Positions 25,794-35,003 of a DNA stretch of 64,000 bases are shown here, piece after piece (within the stretch, counting starts at the first letter, position 1; each line of letters starts with the position of its first letter). The translations under genes were made by a program, and so were the position numbers. This DNA comes from Paenibacillus riograndensis SBR5 (GTDB lineage: Bacteria > Bacillota > Bacilli > Paenibacillales > Paenibacillaceae): positions 6,949,216-7,013,215 of the forward strand of contig NZ_LN831776.1 of assembly GCF_000981585.1 (NCBI RefSeq). Reading direction: 5' to 3'. The notes under the pieces were generated by a model. It made no database searches, had not been told where the DNA came from, and saw only the letters and a program-made list of their open reading frames with translations.

Positions 25794-26081
25794 ATAACGT
25801 CCCTCTGCTACTGCAGTGAAGTCTTTCAGAGCAGACAGGTGATGTTTATTCTTATCTATGAAGTGGTCGATGGCAAACCAATCCGCAATCTGATCCTCTT
25901 CCTCTTGGCTAATCCCCAAATATTCCGTAACCACAAGCCGCTCGATATAATTCCTCAGCTCTCTCGCATTCCCGTGCCAGGGCTGACTAAGTTAGGTTAG
26001 TGTGAAGCATCGGGCTTACTTATATGTTTATTTTCGGATGATCCGTCCTCTATACATCGGGCAAATTTCCAAAACAACAAG

Positions 26082-26126
26082 AAACCCGATTCCCCTGCAT
26101 CCTGACGGCAGGAGAAATCGGGTTTT
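26082..26126. terminator. Terminator
   Basis: AAACCCGATT and AATCGGGTTT enclose a second stem CCTGC/GCAGG. T-rich stretches lie on both sides. It is about 100 bp after the stop of the minus-strand gene ending at 26224. Confidence 0.75.
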
Positions 26127-26223
26127 GCCTTTATGCAAGGCTTCAGCACTGACCTGCAGGAGCAACGAGTCTTGTGCTGAACGATCCGTTCGGACGGGTA
26201 TCACACGGACGAACGCGGGACGG

Positions 26224-27279
26224 TTACAGCCTTCCTCCGGCGGCTGTATCCGCATGATCCTGCCGGGCGATCCACGTCAGGCAGGCTGCCCGCAGCAGCG
26301 CCTCGGTCCTCTGGCCCGCGCTGCAAAAGATCCCGCTAAGGCCGATCCGGTACAGATCGGCCAGCGCGTACGCCGCCGGTGCCCCGGCGGCGAGCAGTGC
26401 CGCCGCCGGCTTCACGCTGCGCGCGGCGGCCAGGATCTCCTCCGCCGCCTTGGCGAAGCCTCCGGCGGCGTCTTCCGGCGCGGCTTCGCCCGCCGCGCCG
26501 TCCAGCACCAGGAAATCGGCGATGCGCGCGATTTCCCCGGCGGCGGCGCGCTCCACATCGGGCAGGATCACCGCCCCGATGCGGCACGCCGCCGCGTAAG
26601 CGTGGCCGAGGGTCTGCTCGGCCACGCCCTCGATGAATTCGCGCTGCGCCGCGAATTCGGCTGCGCTGGCGGGATACGGCGCCAGCAGGTCCACGCGGCA
26701 GTCGCCGCCCAGGCGCTGGCGCTCCGCGACCGCCGCGAACAGCGCTTCAAGCTGCGCATCCTGCAGCGCAGCCAGCCTGGCCGGCTGATCGGCCAGCTCC
26801 GGCATGAAGGGCAGCATGACGGCGGCCCAGAGACCGTCCGCCGAATCCAGGAGCGCGGCAGCCGATGCGCGCAGCCGGTAGTAGATCCGTTGCAGAATCC
26901 GCTCCTCCTGCGCCGCAGTCTCGCTGAACAGCCAGCTGGCATAGAGCCCGTTCACCTCAGGGGCAAGCAGCCATTCGCCGCTGCGGATCAGACAGGGGCC
27001 TGCCGGCATGGCTCCGGCATCCTCCCGCAGGGCCGGCCGCTCCTCGCGCCCATCCCGCAGCACCAGAAAAGCCGGACGTTCCCCCGGACGTCTGACATAA
27101 GCACGGTTCAGCGGCTCCCTTATACTTGCGCGTTCCCCTTCAGCAAGAAACTCCGCAGCCGCAGAAGCCACTGTCGCCGATTGGCTCATCTCCACCCCAA
27201 TGGTCCGGTCCCCGGCAAGATACTTGAACGGGCGCTCATTCTTATTCCGGTTTTGATCCTGCTCACGTTCACCCTTCAT
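26224..27279 (-). CDS. Degenerate PEP-utilising-enzyme-like TIM barrel protein (tentative)
   Basis: A 351-residue, Ala-rich cytoplasmic protein. The middle and end follow the order of the C-terminal barrel of PTS enzyme I / pyruvate phosphate dikinase: NGLYASWLFSE (family GLYRTEFL), AVMLPFMPELAD (VMFPM), RIGAVILPDVERAA (IGIMVEIPAAA) and ADLYRIGLSGIFCSAG (family LLGLGLDEFS.S). Key catalytic residues (Arg of RTE, GTNDL, the C-terminal Cys-Gly-Glu) are missing or changed, so a classical phosphotransfer is unlikely. The ATG at 27279 has AGGTGG 8 bp upstream; another in-frame start is at 27348. The gene is markedly GC-rich at 26380-26720. A cre-like site lies upstream. The assignment is inference from motif order only. 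Confidence 0.45.
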   Translation of the reverse strand: MKGEREQDQNRNKNERPFKYLAGDRTIGVEMSQSATVASAAAEFLAEGERASIREPLNRAYVRRPGERPAFLVLRDGREERPALREDAGAMPAGPCLIRSGEWLLAPEVNGLYASWLFSETAAQEERILQRIYYRLRASAAALLDSADGLWAAVMLPFMPELADQPARLAALQDAQLEALFAAVAERQRLGGDCRVDLLAPYPASAAEFAAQREFIEGVAEQTLGHAYAAACRIGAVILPDVERAAAGEIARIADFLVLDGAAGEAAPEDAAGGFAKAAEEILAAARSVKPAAALLAAGAPAAYALADLYRIGLSGIFCSAGQRTEALLRAACLTWIARQDHADTAAGGRL

Positions 27280-27684
27280 CTCCGCACCCACCTTTTTTAG
27301 CTTTGGATTACTGCCGGTGATCTCTTGGCTTGATGCTGCCGCCGGCATGGGATTACACTCATCTTATAAATACGGGAACCCTAAGCAAAATATGCAAGCG
27401 TTACCAATTAATCAGGGGCACCAAACCAGGAGAACAATGACGTTCTGCCGCCGCTCCCCCTTTTTAGGCATATGCTTACAAGGCAAGTGATATGAGTTAG
27501 TATTGCAGATAAGCAAAAAGGCCACTGTGCAAATACGCCGCTCTTCTTCCGGTGAACGGTTGCGTATGTGGGCAGTGGCCTGCATGAGGTGCTGAATCCC
27601 AGTCACCCGTGGGCGCTGAGAACCAGGCTTTGTAAAAAAACGGGAACATCAAATGTAATCCTGTATGCTGTATATCTGTATTAA
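27280..27684. other. Spacer upstream of the EI-like gene
   Basis: About 400 bp between two minus-strand genes. It holds the cre-like site at 27392-27406 and presumably the promoter of the gene starting at 27279. A small minus-strand frame (27412-27606) has no ribosome site and no recognisable composition. No clear terminator follows metY. Confidence 0.5.
27392..27406 (+). promoter_or_regulatory. cre-like site (CcpA)
   Basis: ATGCAAGCGTTACCA fits the Bacillus cre consensus WTGNAANCGNWNNCW at every defined position. It lies 113 bp before the start chosen for the PEP-enzyme-like gene, where CcpA could control that promoter. Binding is inference. Confidence 0.5.
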
Positions 27685-28992
<1,308 letters not shown>

Positions 28993-29173
28993 TTAAATGT
29001 GTAATGGTAAGCTTTAACAACTAAGAATTGTACCTATTCTCTCACAAACCATGTTATTTGGGAAGAAAAAATTCTCATTAATCCAATGTGATTTATTATC
29101 TCAGATAAAACCGTCGATCAGACTAATTCCGCACTGAAGAAACCGCTTGCATGAATGGATTTGAAAGTCTCTC

Positions 29174-29575
29174 CTAACCTTCACTGGCTCCTGCAAATCT
29201 CTCCCGCCGTAAATAAAAGTATACCAGATTGTCCACCAGTTCTTCCGCTCTACAGAACCCTAACGCAGCCAGCAGTCGAATGGATTTCTCATTCCCGGGG
29301 TCAACCGTAGCTTCGATAATTTCAAGCCCCATATGATCAGCGCCAATTTAGATTACAGGAATTAGCGTTTCGGTCATCAACCCCATGCCCCGGAACGCTC
29401 TGGAGAAATCACAACCAATTTCCGCCTTGCCCGGTGGACATGCCCTCCAGCAATGGTATCCGCTGGTTCCCGCAAGCTGCCCGCTCTGCTTATCGAATCC
29501 CCCGGCGGAGCCAGGGTCATGATGTGAAATTGGCTAATATCCTCGGCTTCGTAACCCCATTTTAACTCATTCCAA
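29174..29575 (-). pseudogene. GNAT (RimJ/RimL-type) acetyltransferase remnant
   Basis: The minus strand reads QSGQLAGTSGYHCWRACPPG, KAEIGCDFSRAFRGMGLMTE, TLIPVI, a TAA (29348-29350), then IGADHMGLEIIEATVDPGNE and KSIRLLAALGFCRAEE to a TAG at 29174. This is the acetyl-CoA-binding half of a GNAT protein with an in-frame stop. Further upstream EAEDISQFHIMTLAPPGD lies in another frame, so there is also a frameshift. The start has decayed. Confidence 0.75.
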
Positions 29576-29670
29576 GATACTTTTCTCTCTCATCCCGCCA
29601 ACTTGCCTGCATGTGACGAATTCAAAGGTGCCTTATCCTCTGCCCGCATCATGTATGTAGAATAGCTAAT

Positions 29671-29853
29671 TGGAAAAAGGACACTTAATTTCTCCGAAAA
29701 CAGCGATTATGAGGGTTTAAGTGGAAAAAGGAAACTTAATCAGGTCATATTCCCCTACAGAGAGCGAAATGAGCTAGAATAGTGATACTTTTTCCACTTA
29801 ACCTGCAGAGCGCAGGGTAACTGACCCAATTAGTGGTATTTTTTCCACTTAAC
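29671..29853. repeat. Dispersed AAGTGGAAAAAGG-ACTTAAT repeats (four copies)
   Basis: Copies are at 29671-29690 and 29719-29740 (plus orientation, e.g. AAGTGGAAAAAGGAAACTTA), and at 29778-29802 and 29829-29853 (inverted, ATACTTTTTCCACTTAA and GTATTTTTTCCACTTAA). Each unit has short inverted ends (AAGT ... ACTT). The same family recurs at 52449-52634. The remaining bases of the 29576-30164 spacer show no gene. Confidence 0.75.
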
Positions 29854-30029
29854 CCGCTAACAAAATCCTGGGAAGATACATTACTCTTCTACACCAACCC
29901 CTTGACGCTATCCATGTAGCCCGCATCCGCCGAATTCAAAAGCACTTTTACCTCTCATTTCACCATATCCCACGCATTCCCCACACCCGCTTACGTATCA
30001 GCGAACGTTATCTGCTAATTTCCACACAC

Positions 30030-30062
30030 AAAAGGCCCCCGCCGCGAACGGCGGGGGGGGGC
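30030..30062 (-). terminator. Terminator of the Dga operon
   Basis: GGCCCCCGCCG-CGAA-CGGCGGGGGGG forms a very GC-rich stem with AAAA on one side, read as TTTT on the minus strand. It lies about 100 bp after the gntR stop. Confidence 0.75.
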
Positions 30063-30135
30063 TGACAGGAACAATTGCCCCTTATGCTAACAGGAACGAT
30101 TATTCCTCATGCTGACAGGAACGATTGTCCCTCAA
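30061..30135. repeat. Three tandem 25-bp repeats
   Basis: Units 30061-30085, 30086-30110 and 30111-30135 follow the pattern GCTGACAGGAACGATT, then four or five variable bases and CTCAT. The part AGGAACGATTGTCCCT is itself an imperfect palindrome. The array lies between the gntR stop and the operon terminator, in the 3' untranslated region of the minus-strand operon. Confidence 0.8.
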
Positions 30136-30164
30136 AAGTTTAGTTATACGGTTCAAAGCCGGCT

Positions 30165-30911
30165 TCAGGCATCGTAACTGACCAGATAATGATGAAGCGC
30201 GGTATTATAGCTGCCAATGCTGTGTTCTATCAGCCGGCCTTCCCCGTCGTAGGAGTTGCGCAGGCGCTTGAGCACATGTGTGCCCGGAGGCAGCTCCAGC
30301 AGCAGACAGACTTCGGCAGCAGCCGGCTCCACAAAGAAGCGGTCTTTAAAATTCTCCAGCACGATGTTGTTCTCCTCCAGAGAGTCATAGAGCGATTGAA
30401 TATCCGTGCTCATCTCCTTGGCTCCACCATCTGGCAGCGCAGCGGCAGTCAGGAAGTGCATCAGATGAATATACGGCTGTCCGTTCAGAATATAGAGACG
30501 TTCGATCCGCTGGCAGTAGGGTCCATACCGGTTGAATTCCTCCGTCCCGGCAGCATTCGCAATGAGCTTGGAGGACAGCAGCCTTTTTTCGAGCCTATGG
30601 CCTTCCTCGACCAGCAGCTCCGTAAATCTCTTGCCCTTGGAGAGCTTTTGATAAGAAGTATTGCGGGTAACTATCGTGCCGATGCCGCTTCGTTTCTGCA
30701 CATAACCTTCCTGGGCCAGCTCCTGGACCGCGCCGCGGACTGTCATCTTGCTGACCCCGAATTCCTTTTCGAGCAGCGGCTCGGAAGGAATGATGCTGCC
30801 CAGCGGATAGATGCCGTGCAGAATCCGGTCTTTGAGGATTTTTTGGATCTGTTGATATAAAGGACCTTGCTTGCGTTTCAGGGACACGGGCCGTTCACTA
30901 CCTTTCAACAT
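30165..30911 (-). CDS. GntR family regulator, HutC/UTRA type
   Basis: A 248-residue protein with an N-terminal winged helix (LYQQIQKILKDRILHGIYPL, FGVSKMTVRGAVQELAQEGY, GIGTIVTRN) and a C-terminal UTRA ligand domain (IERLYILNGQPYIHL, LKRLRNSYDGEGRLIEHSIG). UTRA proteins usually bind sugar phosphates or similar small effectors. It is the last gene of the five-gene operon and overlaps the kinase gene by 14 bp, so translation is coupled. The likely target is the operon's own promoter, where a perfect palindrome lies at 34908-34923 (inference). A GTG 24 bases further in is an alternative start. Confidence 0.9.
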   Translation of the reverse strand: MLKGSERPVSLKRKQGPLYQQIQKILKDRILHGIYPLGSIIPSEPLLEKEFGVSKMTVRGAVQELAQEGYVQKRSGIGTIVTRNTSYQKLSKGKRFTELLVEEGHRLEKRLLSSKLIANAAGTEEFNRYGPYCQRIERLYILNGQPYIHLMHFLTAAALPDGGAKEMSTDIQSLYDSLEENNIVLENFKDRFFVEPAAAEVCLLLELPPGTHVLKRLRNSYDGEGRLIEHSIGSYNTALHHYLVSYDA

Positions 30912-31911
30912 CTAAGGTATGTTCCGACAGCGCCCGGAGCACCTCACCCTCTGTAAAAAGCGTAGTATCTCCTACAATGGTATGGGCCAGCATCGCCGCC
31001 GCCGCTGCCATATTGACCGTTTGCTGCGGCGGGTACTGCTGCAATTCCCCATGGATGACGGCACTGGCAAAAGCATCTCCGGCGCCGATCCGGTCAAGCA
31101 CGGGAAAGGCCAGCTTCCGGGAAAACTCGAACCTGCCTTGATGATAAATATATCCGGTTAAAGAATGCGTATTGTTATCGTTAATCTCGCGGTGGGTTCC
31201 CGCTGCTGTTCCGATGCCGAAGCGCTTCACCACTTCGGGAATGGCATGCTTCAACTGTGTTATTCTATCATATTCTCCCGTTCCGATGCCAAGAATAAAC
31301 CGCGCATCCTGCTCATTCATCATCACGGTATCCGCCAGCTGCAGCAGCTCTTCATAATGCGGGCGGGCAAGGGCATAGCCGTCCGGCCCCCAGAGCGACG
31401 GGCGGTAGTTGCAGTCAAAGACGACTTTGCCACCCGCGCTTTTCACCTCCGCAGCGAGCCGCTTCATCTGCCTGCGCACTTCATCATTCATAGCCAGCGT
31501 GATGCCGCACAAATGAAGGACATCTACACGGGAAGCCAGAGCAGCCATATCATAATTGCTCTCCGCTGCGGTGTTGAAGCTGCTCCCCAGCCGGTCTGTA
31601 TAGGTGACCCTGCCGGGACGGACGCCGAAGCCATTTTCGAGAAAATACATCCCCAGATGTTTGCCGCCCCGGCTGACCAGAGACGTATCGATCCCCAGCT
31701 TGCGCAGATAAGCGACAGCCGCATCGCCAAGCGGAGTCTCCGGCAGAGTCGTAATGATGGCTCCGTTATGACCGTATCTGGCCAGCGCGGCCGTAACATT
31801 AACCCCGGTCCCGGAAAAAGAGTACTCCAGCCTGCTGCTCTGAACCAGCGTTTCATAGCCCGGCACCTGCAGCCGCATCATCACTTCGCCAAAAGCAGCA
31901 ATCCTAGGCAT
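30898..31911 (-). CDS. PfkB family sugar kinase (2-keto-3-deoxygluconate kinase-like)
   Basis: A 337-residue ribokinase-fold enzyme: MPRIAAFGEVMMRL at the start, the glycine-rich FSGTGVNVTAALARYG substrate-binding region, and the catalytic DRIGAGDAFASA motif near residue 275. KdgK-type kinases phosphorylate 2-keto-3-deoxygluconate for the aldolase encoded just upstream. The start overlaps the end of that aldolase gene by 8 bp. Its substrate could also be the amino sugar acid before deamination; the sequence alone does not decide. Confidence 0.85.
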   Translation of the reverse strand: MPRIAAFGEVMMRLQVPGYETLVQSSRLEYSFSGTGVNVTAALARYGHNGAIITTLPETPLGDAAVAYLRKLGIDTSLVSRGGKHLGMYFLENGFGVRPGRVTYTDRLGSSFNTAAESNYDMAALASRVDVLHLCGITLAMNDEVRRQMKRLAAEVKSAGGKVVFDCNYRPSLWGPDGYALARPHYEELLQLADTVMMNEQDARFILGIGTGEYDRITQLKHAIPEVVKRFGIGTAAGTHREINDNNTHSLTGYIYHQGRFEFSRKLAFPVLDRIGAGDAFASAVIHGELQQYPPQQTVNMAAAAAMLAHTIVGDTTLFTEGEVLRALSEHTLDVER

Positions 31912-32659
31912 ATTGGTCCACCAGCGATTTCATGATACCAAGCAATCTGCGGACATCCTGCACGTTCGTATGGCCTGTGCCGGCATCAATAATGGAGGAA
32001 TAGACATGCGGAATGACCTGCGGCACCCCTGCCTGAAGGGCAATTTCCAGAATCGGCCCGAAATTGTCCATATCGATGCCGCCTGTCGGCTCCAGGGCAA
32101 ACCCGGCTTCTCCGCAGGCTGTAGCGACGGCACGGTACTCCTCCTCCAGCTTCAAGCCCTGCATGGGAAAATACTTGAGCGCATTGCCGCCCATATCCCG
32201 CACCAGGGCAATGGCGGCCTCCACGGGAACAATGGCCTGCGGTGTTATCCCCGAGCTGACAGGACCGGTTGATATGTTCACAAAACCCGCCTGCCCGCAG
32301 GGAGAAACCAGGCTGTTGATCCAGCTGTCCCAGGCTCCGAGATTGGCGCGGGTTGCCCCTACTGCCGGAAATACCTGGTTGATATGGCTTCCCGGATAGC
32401 TCTTCGCAATCTCCGCCACAACCGCCGCCTGGCGGTTGTCACCGGCTCCCAGGCCGATGGATACGGCATCCTGAATGTCCTGGCCGTATGCGGTCATGGC
32501 AGCGGCCGCTTCCTCTGCGGTGGCGTAATTTTTGGAGAGTACGCCAACCAGGACATGCCCTTCCGCAGCCGCAAAGACGTCTCTGGCATTCTCCATACTG
32601 CCTGCCAGCACATTAAGTGCGGCTCTGTTCCTGTACAAACGCTGCTGAATTTGACTCAT
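31904..32659 (-). CDS. dgaF: 2-dehydro-3-deoxy-6-phosphogluconate aldolase, DgaF type
   Basis: A 251-residue protein of the KDGP aldolase group typified by DgaF, distinct from the Eda family. Typical parts are LNVLAGSMENARDVFAAAEG, VSIGLGAGDN, SHINQVFPAVGATR, GNALKYFPMQGL and PTGGIDMDNF. It splits 2-keto-3-deoxy-6-phosphogluconate into pyruvate and glyceraldehyde 3-phosphate. The ATG at 32659 has GGAGG 9 bp upstream, one base after the dgaE stop. Gene order dgaE-dgaF-kinase is kept tight. Confidence 0.87.
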   Translation of the reverse strand: MSQIQQRLYRNRAALNVLAGSMENARDVFAAAEGHVLVGVLSKNYATAEEAAAAMTAYGQDIQDAVSIGLGAGDNRQAAVVAEIAKSYPGSHINQVFPAVGATRANLGAWDSWINSLVSPCGQAGFVNISTGPVSSGITPQAIVPVEAAIALVRDMGGNALKYFPMQGLKLEEEYRAVATACGEAGFALEPTGGIDMDNFGPILEIALQAGVPQVIPHVYSSIIDAGTGHTNVQDVRRLLGIMKSLVDQYA

Positions 32660-32660
32660 T

Positions 32661-33764
32661 CTATTTGCCCTCCACAATTTCATGTATTCTGTCTATGATT
32701 ACCTGAAGATCATCCCCTTGCAAAGACCGGGGATCGATATCGAAATATCCCTGCTTCACTCCATAGTCCCGTGTGTACACTGCAATTTCGCCCTCGCGCA
32801 GCTGGTCATTAACGGTTTTGGCATCCACTCCCGCAGCGGCGGCATCGATCTGGATGCGTCCCCGGAATATGGCTCTGCCCGCTTCATCCTGCACGATGCG
32901 GACCGAAACTCCGTGTAGTGTGCCCAGCGGCTGAAGCGCCTCAAGCGCTTTTTTCTCCACTTCACTGTTGTCAGGCTTGTCCTGGTATTCCTCCAGCGCC
33001 TGGAGCAGCCCGAAGGTGGTCTCTTTGCCGACTTTCATGCTGCGGCCGATCCCGTGCAGCTGTACCTTTACCCATTCGACATATTTTCGTTTGCCGGCAA
33101 CGATTCCCGAGGTCGGGCCTTCAATGGCTTTGGAGCCGCTGTAGATGGCAAGATCGGAGTATTGGACATATTTAAGCAGATCCTCTTCCGCAGCCGCATC
33201 GACAATCAGCGGAACTCCGCTGCGCGCGGCAACCTCCCAGGCCTCTTCCACGGAAATCATGTTTTTTTGGACGGTATGATGGGATTTGACATAGAGTATG
33301 GCTGCGGTGCGTTCACAGATGGCTTGTTCAATATGCTCCTTACGGCCTTCGTTGGCATATCCCGCTTCAACCACCCGGCCGCCGCCCAGGAAAACCATCG
33401 TTTCCACAGGAGCACCGTACTGCACATTGTGGCCCTTCAGCATAATAATTTCATTCTTAAGCACAGGCTCCTGATGCAGGCGGAGGCTGAGCCGGGGATC
33501 ACCGCCGGTTACGATGGCCGCCACCGACAGCGCAATGCCGCTGGATGCCGAATTCACGACAACCGCAGCCTCCGACCCGAGCAGCCGGGCAATATAATCC
33601 CCGGATTTATCCACGAGATCCGCGATTTCCACATACTGCTGTCCGCCTTGCTTCATCGCCTCCATGACGGTATCCGTCGGAGCAGAGACTCCGAGGATAC
33701 TCATTCTCCCGCTGGCGTTAATTACGCGTTTCAGACCATATCTAGCATGTAATGAGTGACCCAT
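32661..33764 (-). CDS. dgaE: D-glucosaminate-6-phosphate ammonia-lyase-like PLP enzyme, DgaE type
   Basis: A 367-residue SelA-fold PLP enzyme. The N-terminus RYGLKRVINASGRMSILG is characteristic, followed by VVVNSASSGIALSVAAIV, PLIVDAAAEEDL and the PLP lysine in AIYSGSKAIEGPTSG. In Salmonella DgaE turns D-glucosaminate-6-phosphate into 2-keto-3-deoxy-6-phosphogluconate and ammonia. The ATG at 33764 has AAAGGAG 9 bp upstream and overlaps the preceding gene by 23 bp. The known dga operon is PTS-fed; no PTS genes are present here, so the true substrate may differ. Confidence 0.83.
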   Translation of the reverse strand: MGHSLHARYGLKRVINASGRMSILGVSAPTDTVMEAMKQGGQQYVEIADLVDKSGDYIARLLGSEAAVVVNSASSGIALSVAAIVTGGDPRLSLRLHQEPVLKNEIIMLKGHNVQYGAPVETMVFLGGGRVVEAGYANEGRKEHIEQAICERTAAILYVKSHHTVQKNMISVEEAWEVAARSGVPLIVDAAAEEDLLKYVQYSDLAIYSGSKAIEGPTSGIVAGKRKYVEWVKVQLHGIGRSMKVGKETTFGLLQALEEYQDKPDNSEVEKKALEALQPLGTLHGVSVRIVQDEAGRAIFRGRIQIDAAAAGVDAKTVNDQLREGEIAVYTRDYGVKQGYFDIDPRSLQGDDLQVIIDRIHEIVEGK

Positions 33765-34842
33765 TTGCAAAAACTCCTTTAGCCTCAATATAGTGGTCCG
33801 CAACCCGGACATCGCCTTCCGAATCCGTCAGTTCCTTCCGGCCTTCTTCCAGGGCAAACAGTGTCAGATTCGCCTGCTGTCCTACACTGATGCCTGCAAG
33901 CTCAGGCCTCTTAAGCCACAATGCCGCATTCCGGGTGACCGCATGGATAATCTCCTCCAGGCTGTAGCCCAGATAGAGAAATTTCGACAGCACATTTGAC
34001 ATGCTGTACACCGGCCCGTTCAGCCGGTTCCCCCGGTAGATATCCGTGCTGATCGTATTCAGTGGAATGCCCGCCTTCTTGGCCTGCCCGGCAATCCGGA
34101 AGGAAAAGCTTGCGGTGCCATGACCCACATCCAGATGAACTCCCTTTGCGACTGCCTCCAGCAGCCCTTGAAGCGGCGTGCCGTCCGCATGAAACAAATT
34201 ATTGGACTTGCCGTTAAGATAATGGGTAATAACATCCCCCGGCTGCAGCAGTTCCAGCACTTCGGAGATTTCCGGCGGAGCGGAGCCGATATGCACCATC
34301 AGCGGAAGCTTCGTCTCACCGGACAGCGCCCGGGCCTGCTTGAGCGGCTGAATGCCGTTTTCTTTGACGACACTTTGACTTATGCGGGCCTTCAGCCCCA
34401 CAATGAAATCAGGATAAGCCGCTGCCGCCTGCACAGCCTCATCCCGGTCAATCCATTCCAGCTGCGACAGCTCATCCGTACGCTCCAGACCAATCCGGGA
34501 GATATTCAGAAAAGCCAATACATTGGTAGCAGCGAGCAGGCTTCCAGCATAAAAAGCCCCGATCCGGTCCGCACCGCAGCTCCCGGCATCGACGATTGTT
34601 GTTACTCCCTGTTTGACACCAATTTCATCGATGTCATCGCCATAAGGATGCAGCTCAGGCACGGCATGTACATGCAAATCAATCCATCCGCTGGATACGT
34701 ACAGCCCGGAGCCGTCCAGCATTGTCTTTCCTTCAGCCCGGCCTGCCGGTGTAATGGCGCTGATGATTCCGTCCCGGATGGCGATGTCAACCGTCCGCCC
34801 GTCAACCAGCTGCAAATTGCGCAGCACATTCTCTGTGCCCAC
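33742..34842 (-). CDS. Amidohydrolase/deacetylase family metallohydrolase
   Basis: About 366 residues; an amidohydrolase-superfamily barrel with the metal motif WIDLHVHAVPEL, VTTIVDAGSCGAD, a lysine likely to be carbamylated in VGLKARISQS, histidines in PLMVHIGSAP and DVITHYLNGK, and NTISTDIYRG. The GTG at 34842 is chosen because GAAGGAG lies 9 bp upstream; ATG codons up to 34875 are alternatives. Genes of this family often stand next to SelA-like and KDGP-aldolase genes. It is the first gene of the operon. Removing an N-acyl group from an amino sugar acid before DgaE acts would fit (inference). Confidence 0.82.
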   Translation of the reverse strand: MGTENVLRNLQLVDGRTVDIAIRDGIISAITPAGRAEGKTMLDGSGLYVSSGWIDLHVHAVPELHPYGDDIDEIGVKQGVTTIVDAGSCGADRIGAFYAGSLLAATNVLAFLNISRIGLERTDELSQLEWIDRDEAVQAAAAYPDFIVGLKARISQSVVKENGIQPLKQARALSGETKLPLMVHIGSAPPEISEVLELLQPGDVITHYLNGKSNNLFHADGTPLQGLLEAVAKGVHLDVGHGTASFSFRIAGQAKKAGIPLNTISTDIYRGNRLNGPVYSMSNVLSKFLYLGYSLEEIIHAVTRNAALWLKRPELAGISVGQQANLTLFALEEGRKELTDSEGDVRVADHYIEAKGVFANGSLITC

Positions 34843-34907
34843 TTGTTCCATCTCCTTCTCCATCCCCGGCTTCATAAATTAAAACCGGAGACTGCTTCAA
34901 CTTAAAG

Positions 34908-34923
34908 ATTATAATGTTATAAT
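34908..34923. promoter_or_regulatory. Perfect palindrome, candidate GntR operator / promoter
   Basis: ATTATAA-TG-TTATAAT is a perfect 7+7 inverted repeat that also contains two TATAAT-like hexamers. It lies in the 160-bp divergent gap between the amidohydrolase operon and the membrane AraC gene. A UTRA-type GntR protein encoded in the operon is the best candidate binder (inference). Confidence 0.55.
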
Positions 34924-35003
34924 GTTTATATTAGCACAAGTATGATCCAGATGAGAACAGTGATTTAGAAATCCGCACATTTTAACACTGGAGGGACTGC
35001 TTA

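Larger units (their letters stand above)
24245..25991 (-). pseudogene. Sigma54-dependent activator, split by TnpB element C and 5'-truncated
   Basis: Two minus-strand pieces belong together. The upstream piece (25991-25794) reads QPWHGNARELRNYIERLVV, the end of a sigma54-type AAA+ domain, followed by ISQEEEDQIADWF. The downstream piece (24439-24245) reads AFRLRLTEFHPLPAEEGDF and a Fis-type HTH (EAAKKLSVDRSVIYRKLKK). Joining base 25794 to 24439 gives GRY-E-NAFRL in one frame. An in-frame TAA at 25992-25994 precedes the first piece, and the rest of the AAA+ and sensor domains is gone. Family assignment is firm; the regulated function is unknown. Confidence 0.75.

Noticed and set aside
26002..27300. 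432-codon plus-strand frame opposite the PEP-enzyme-like gene
   Set aside because: Arg/Gln/Pro-rich, with no ribosome site. The minus-strand frame has a better start signal and an ordered motif pattern, though both are GC-rich and I remain cautious.
27412..27606. 64-codon minus-strand frame
   Set aside because: No ribosome site, mixed composition and no domain; not supported as a gene.
30061..30135. Possible CRISPR array
   Set aside because: The 25-bp units are directly adjacent with no unique spacers, and no cas gene is near; it is a simple tandem repeat.
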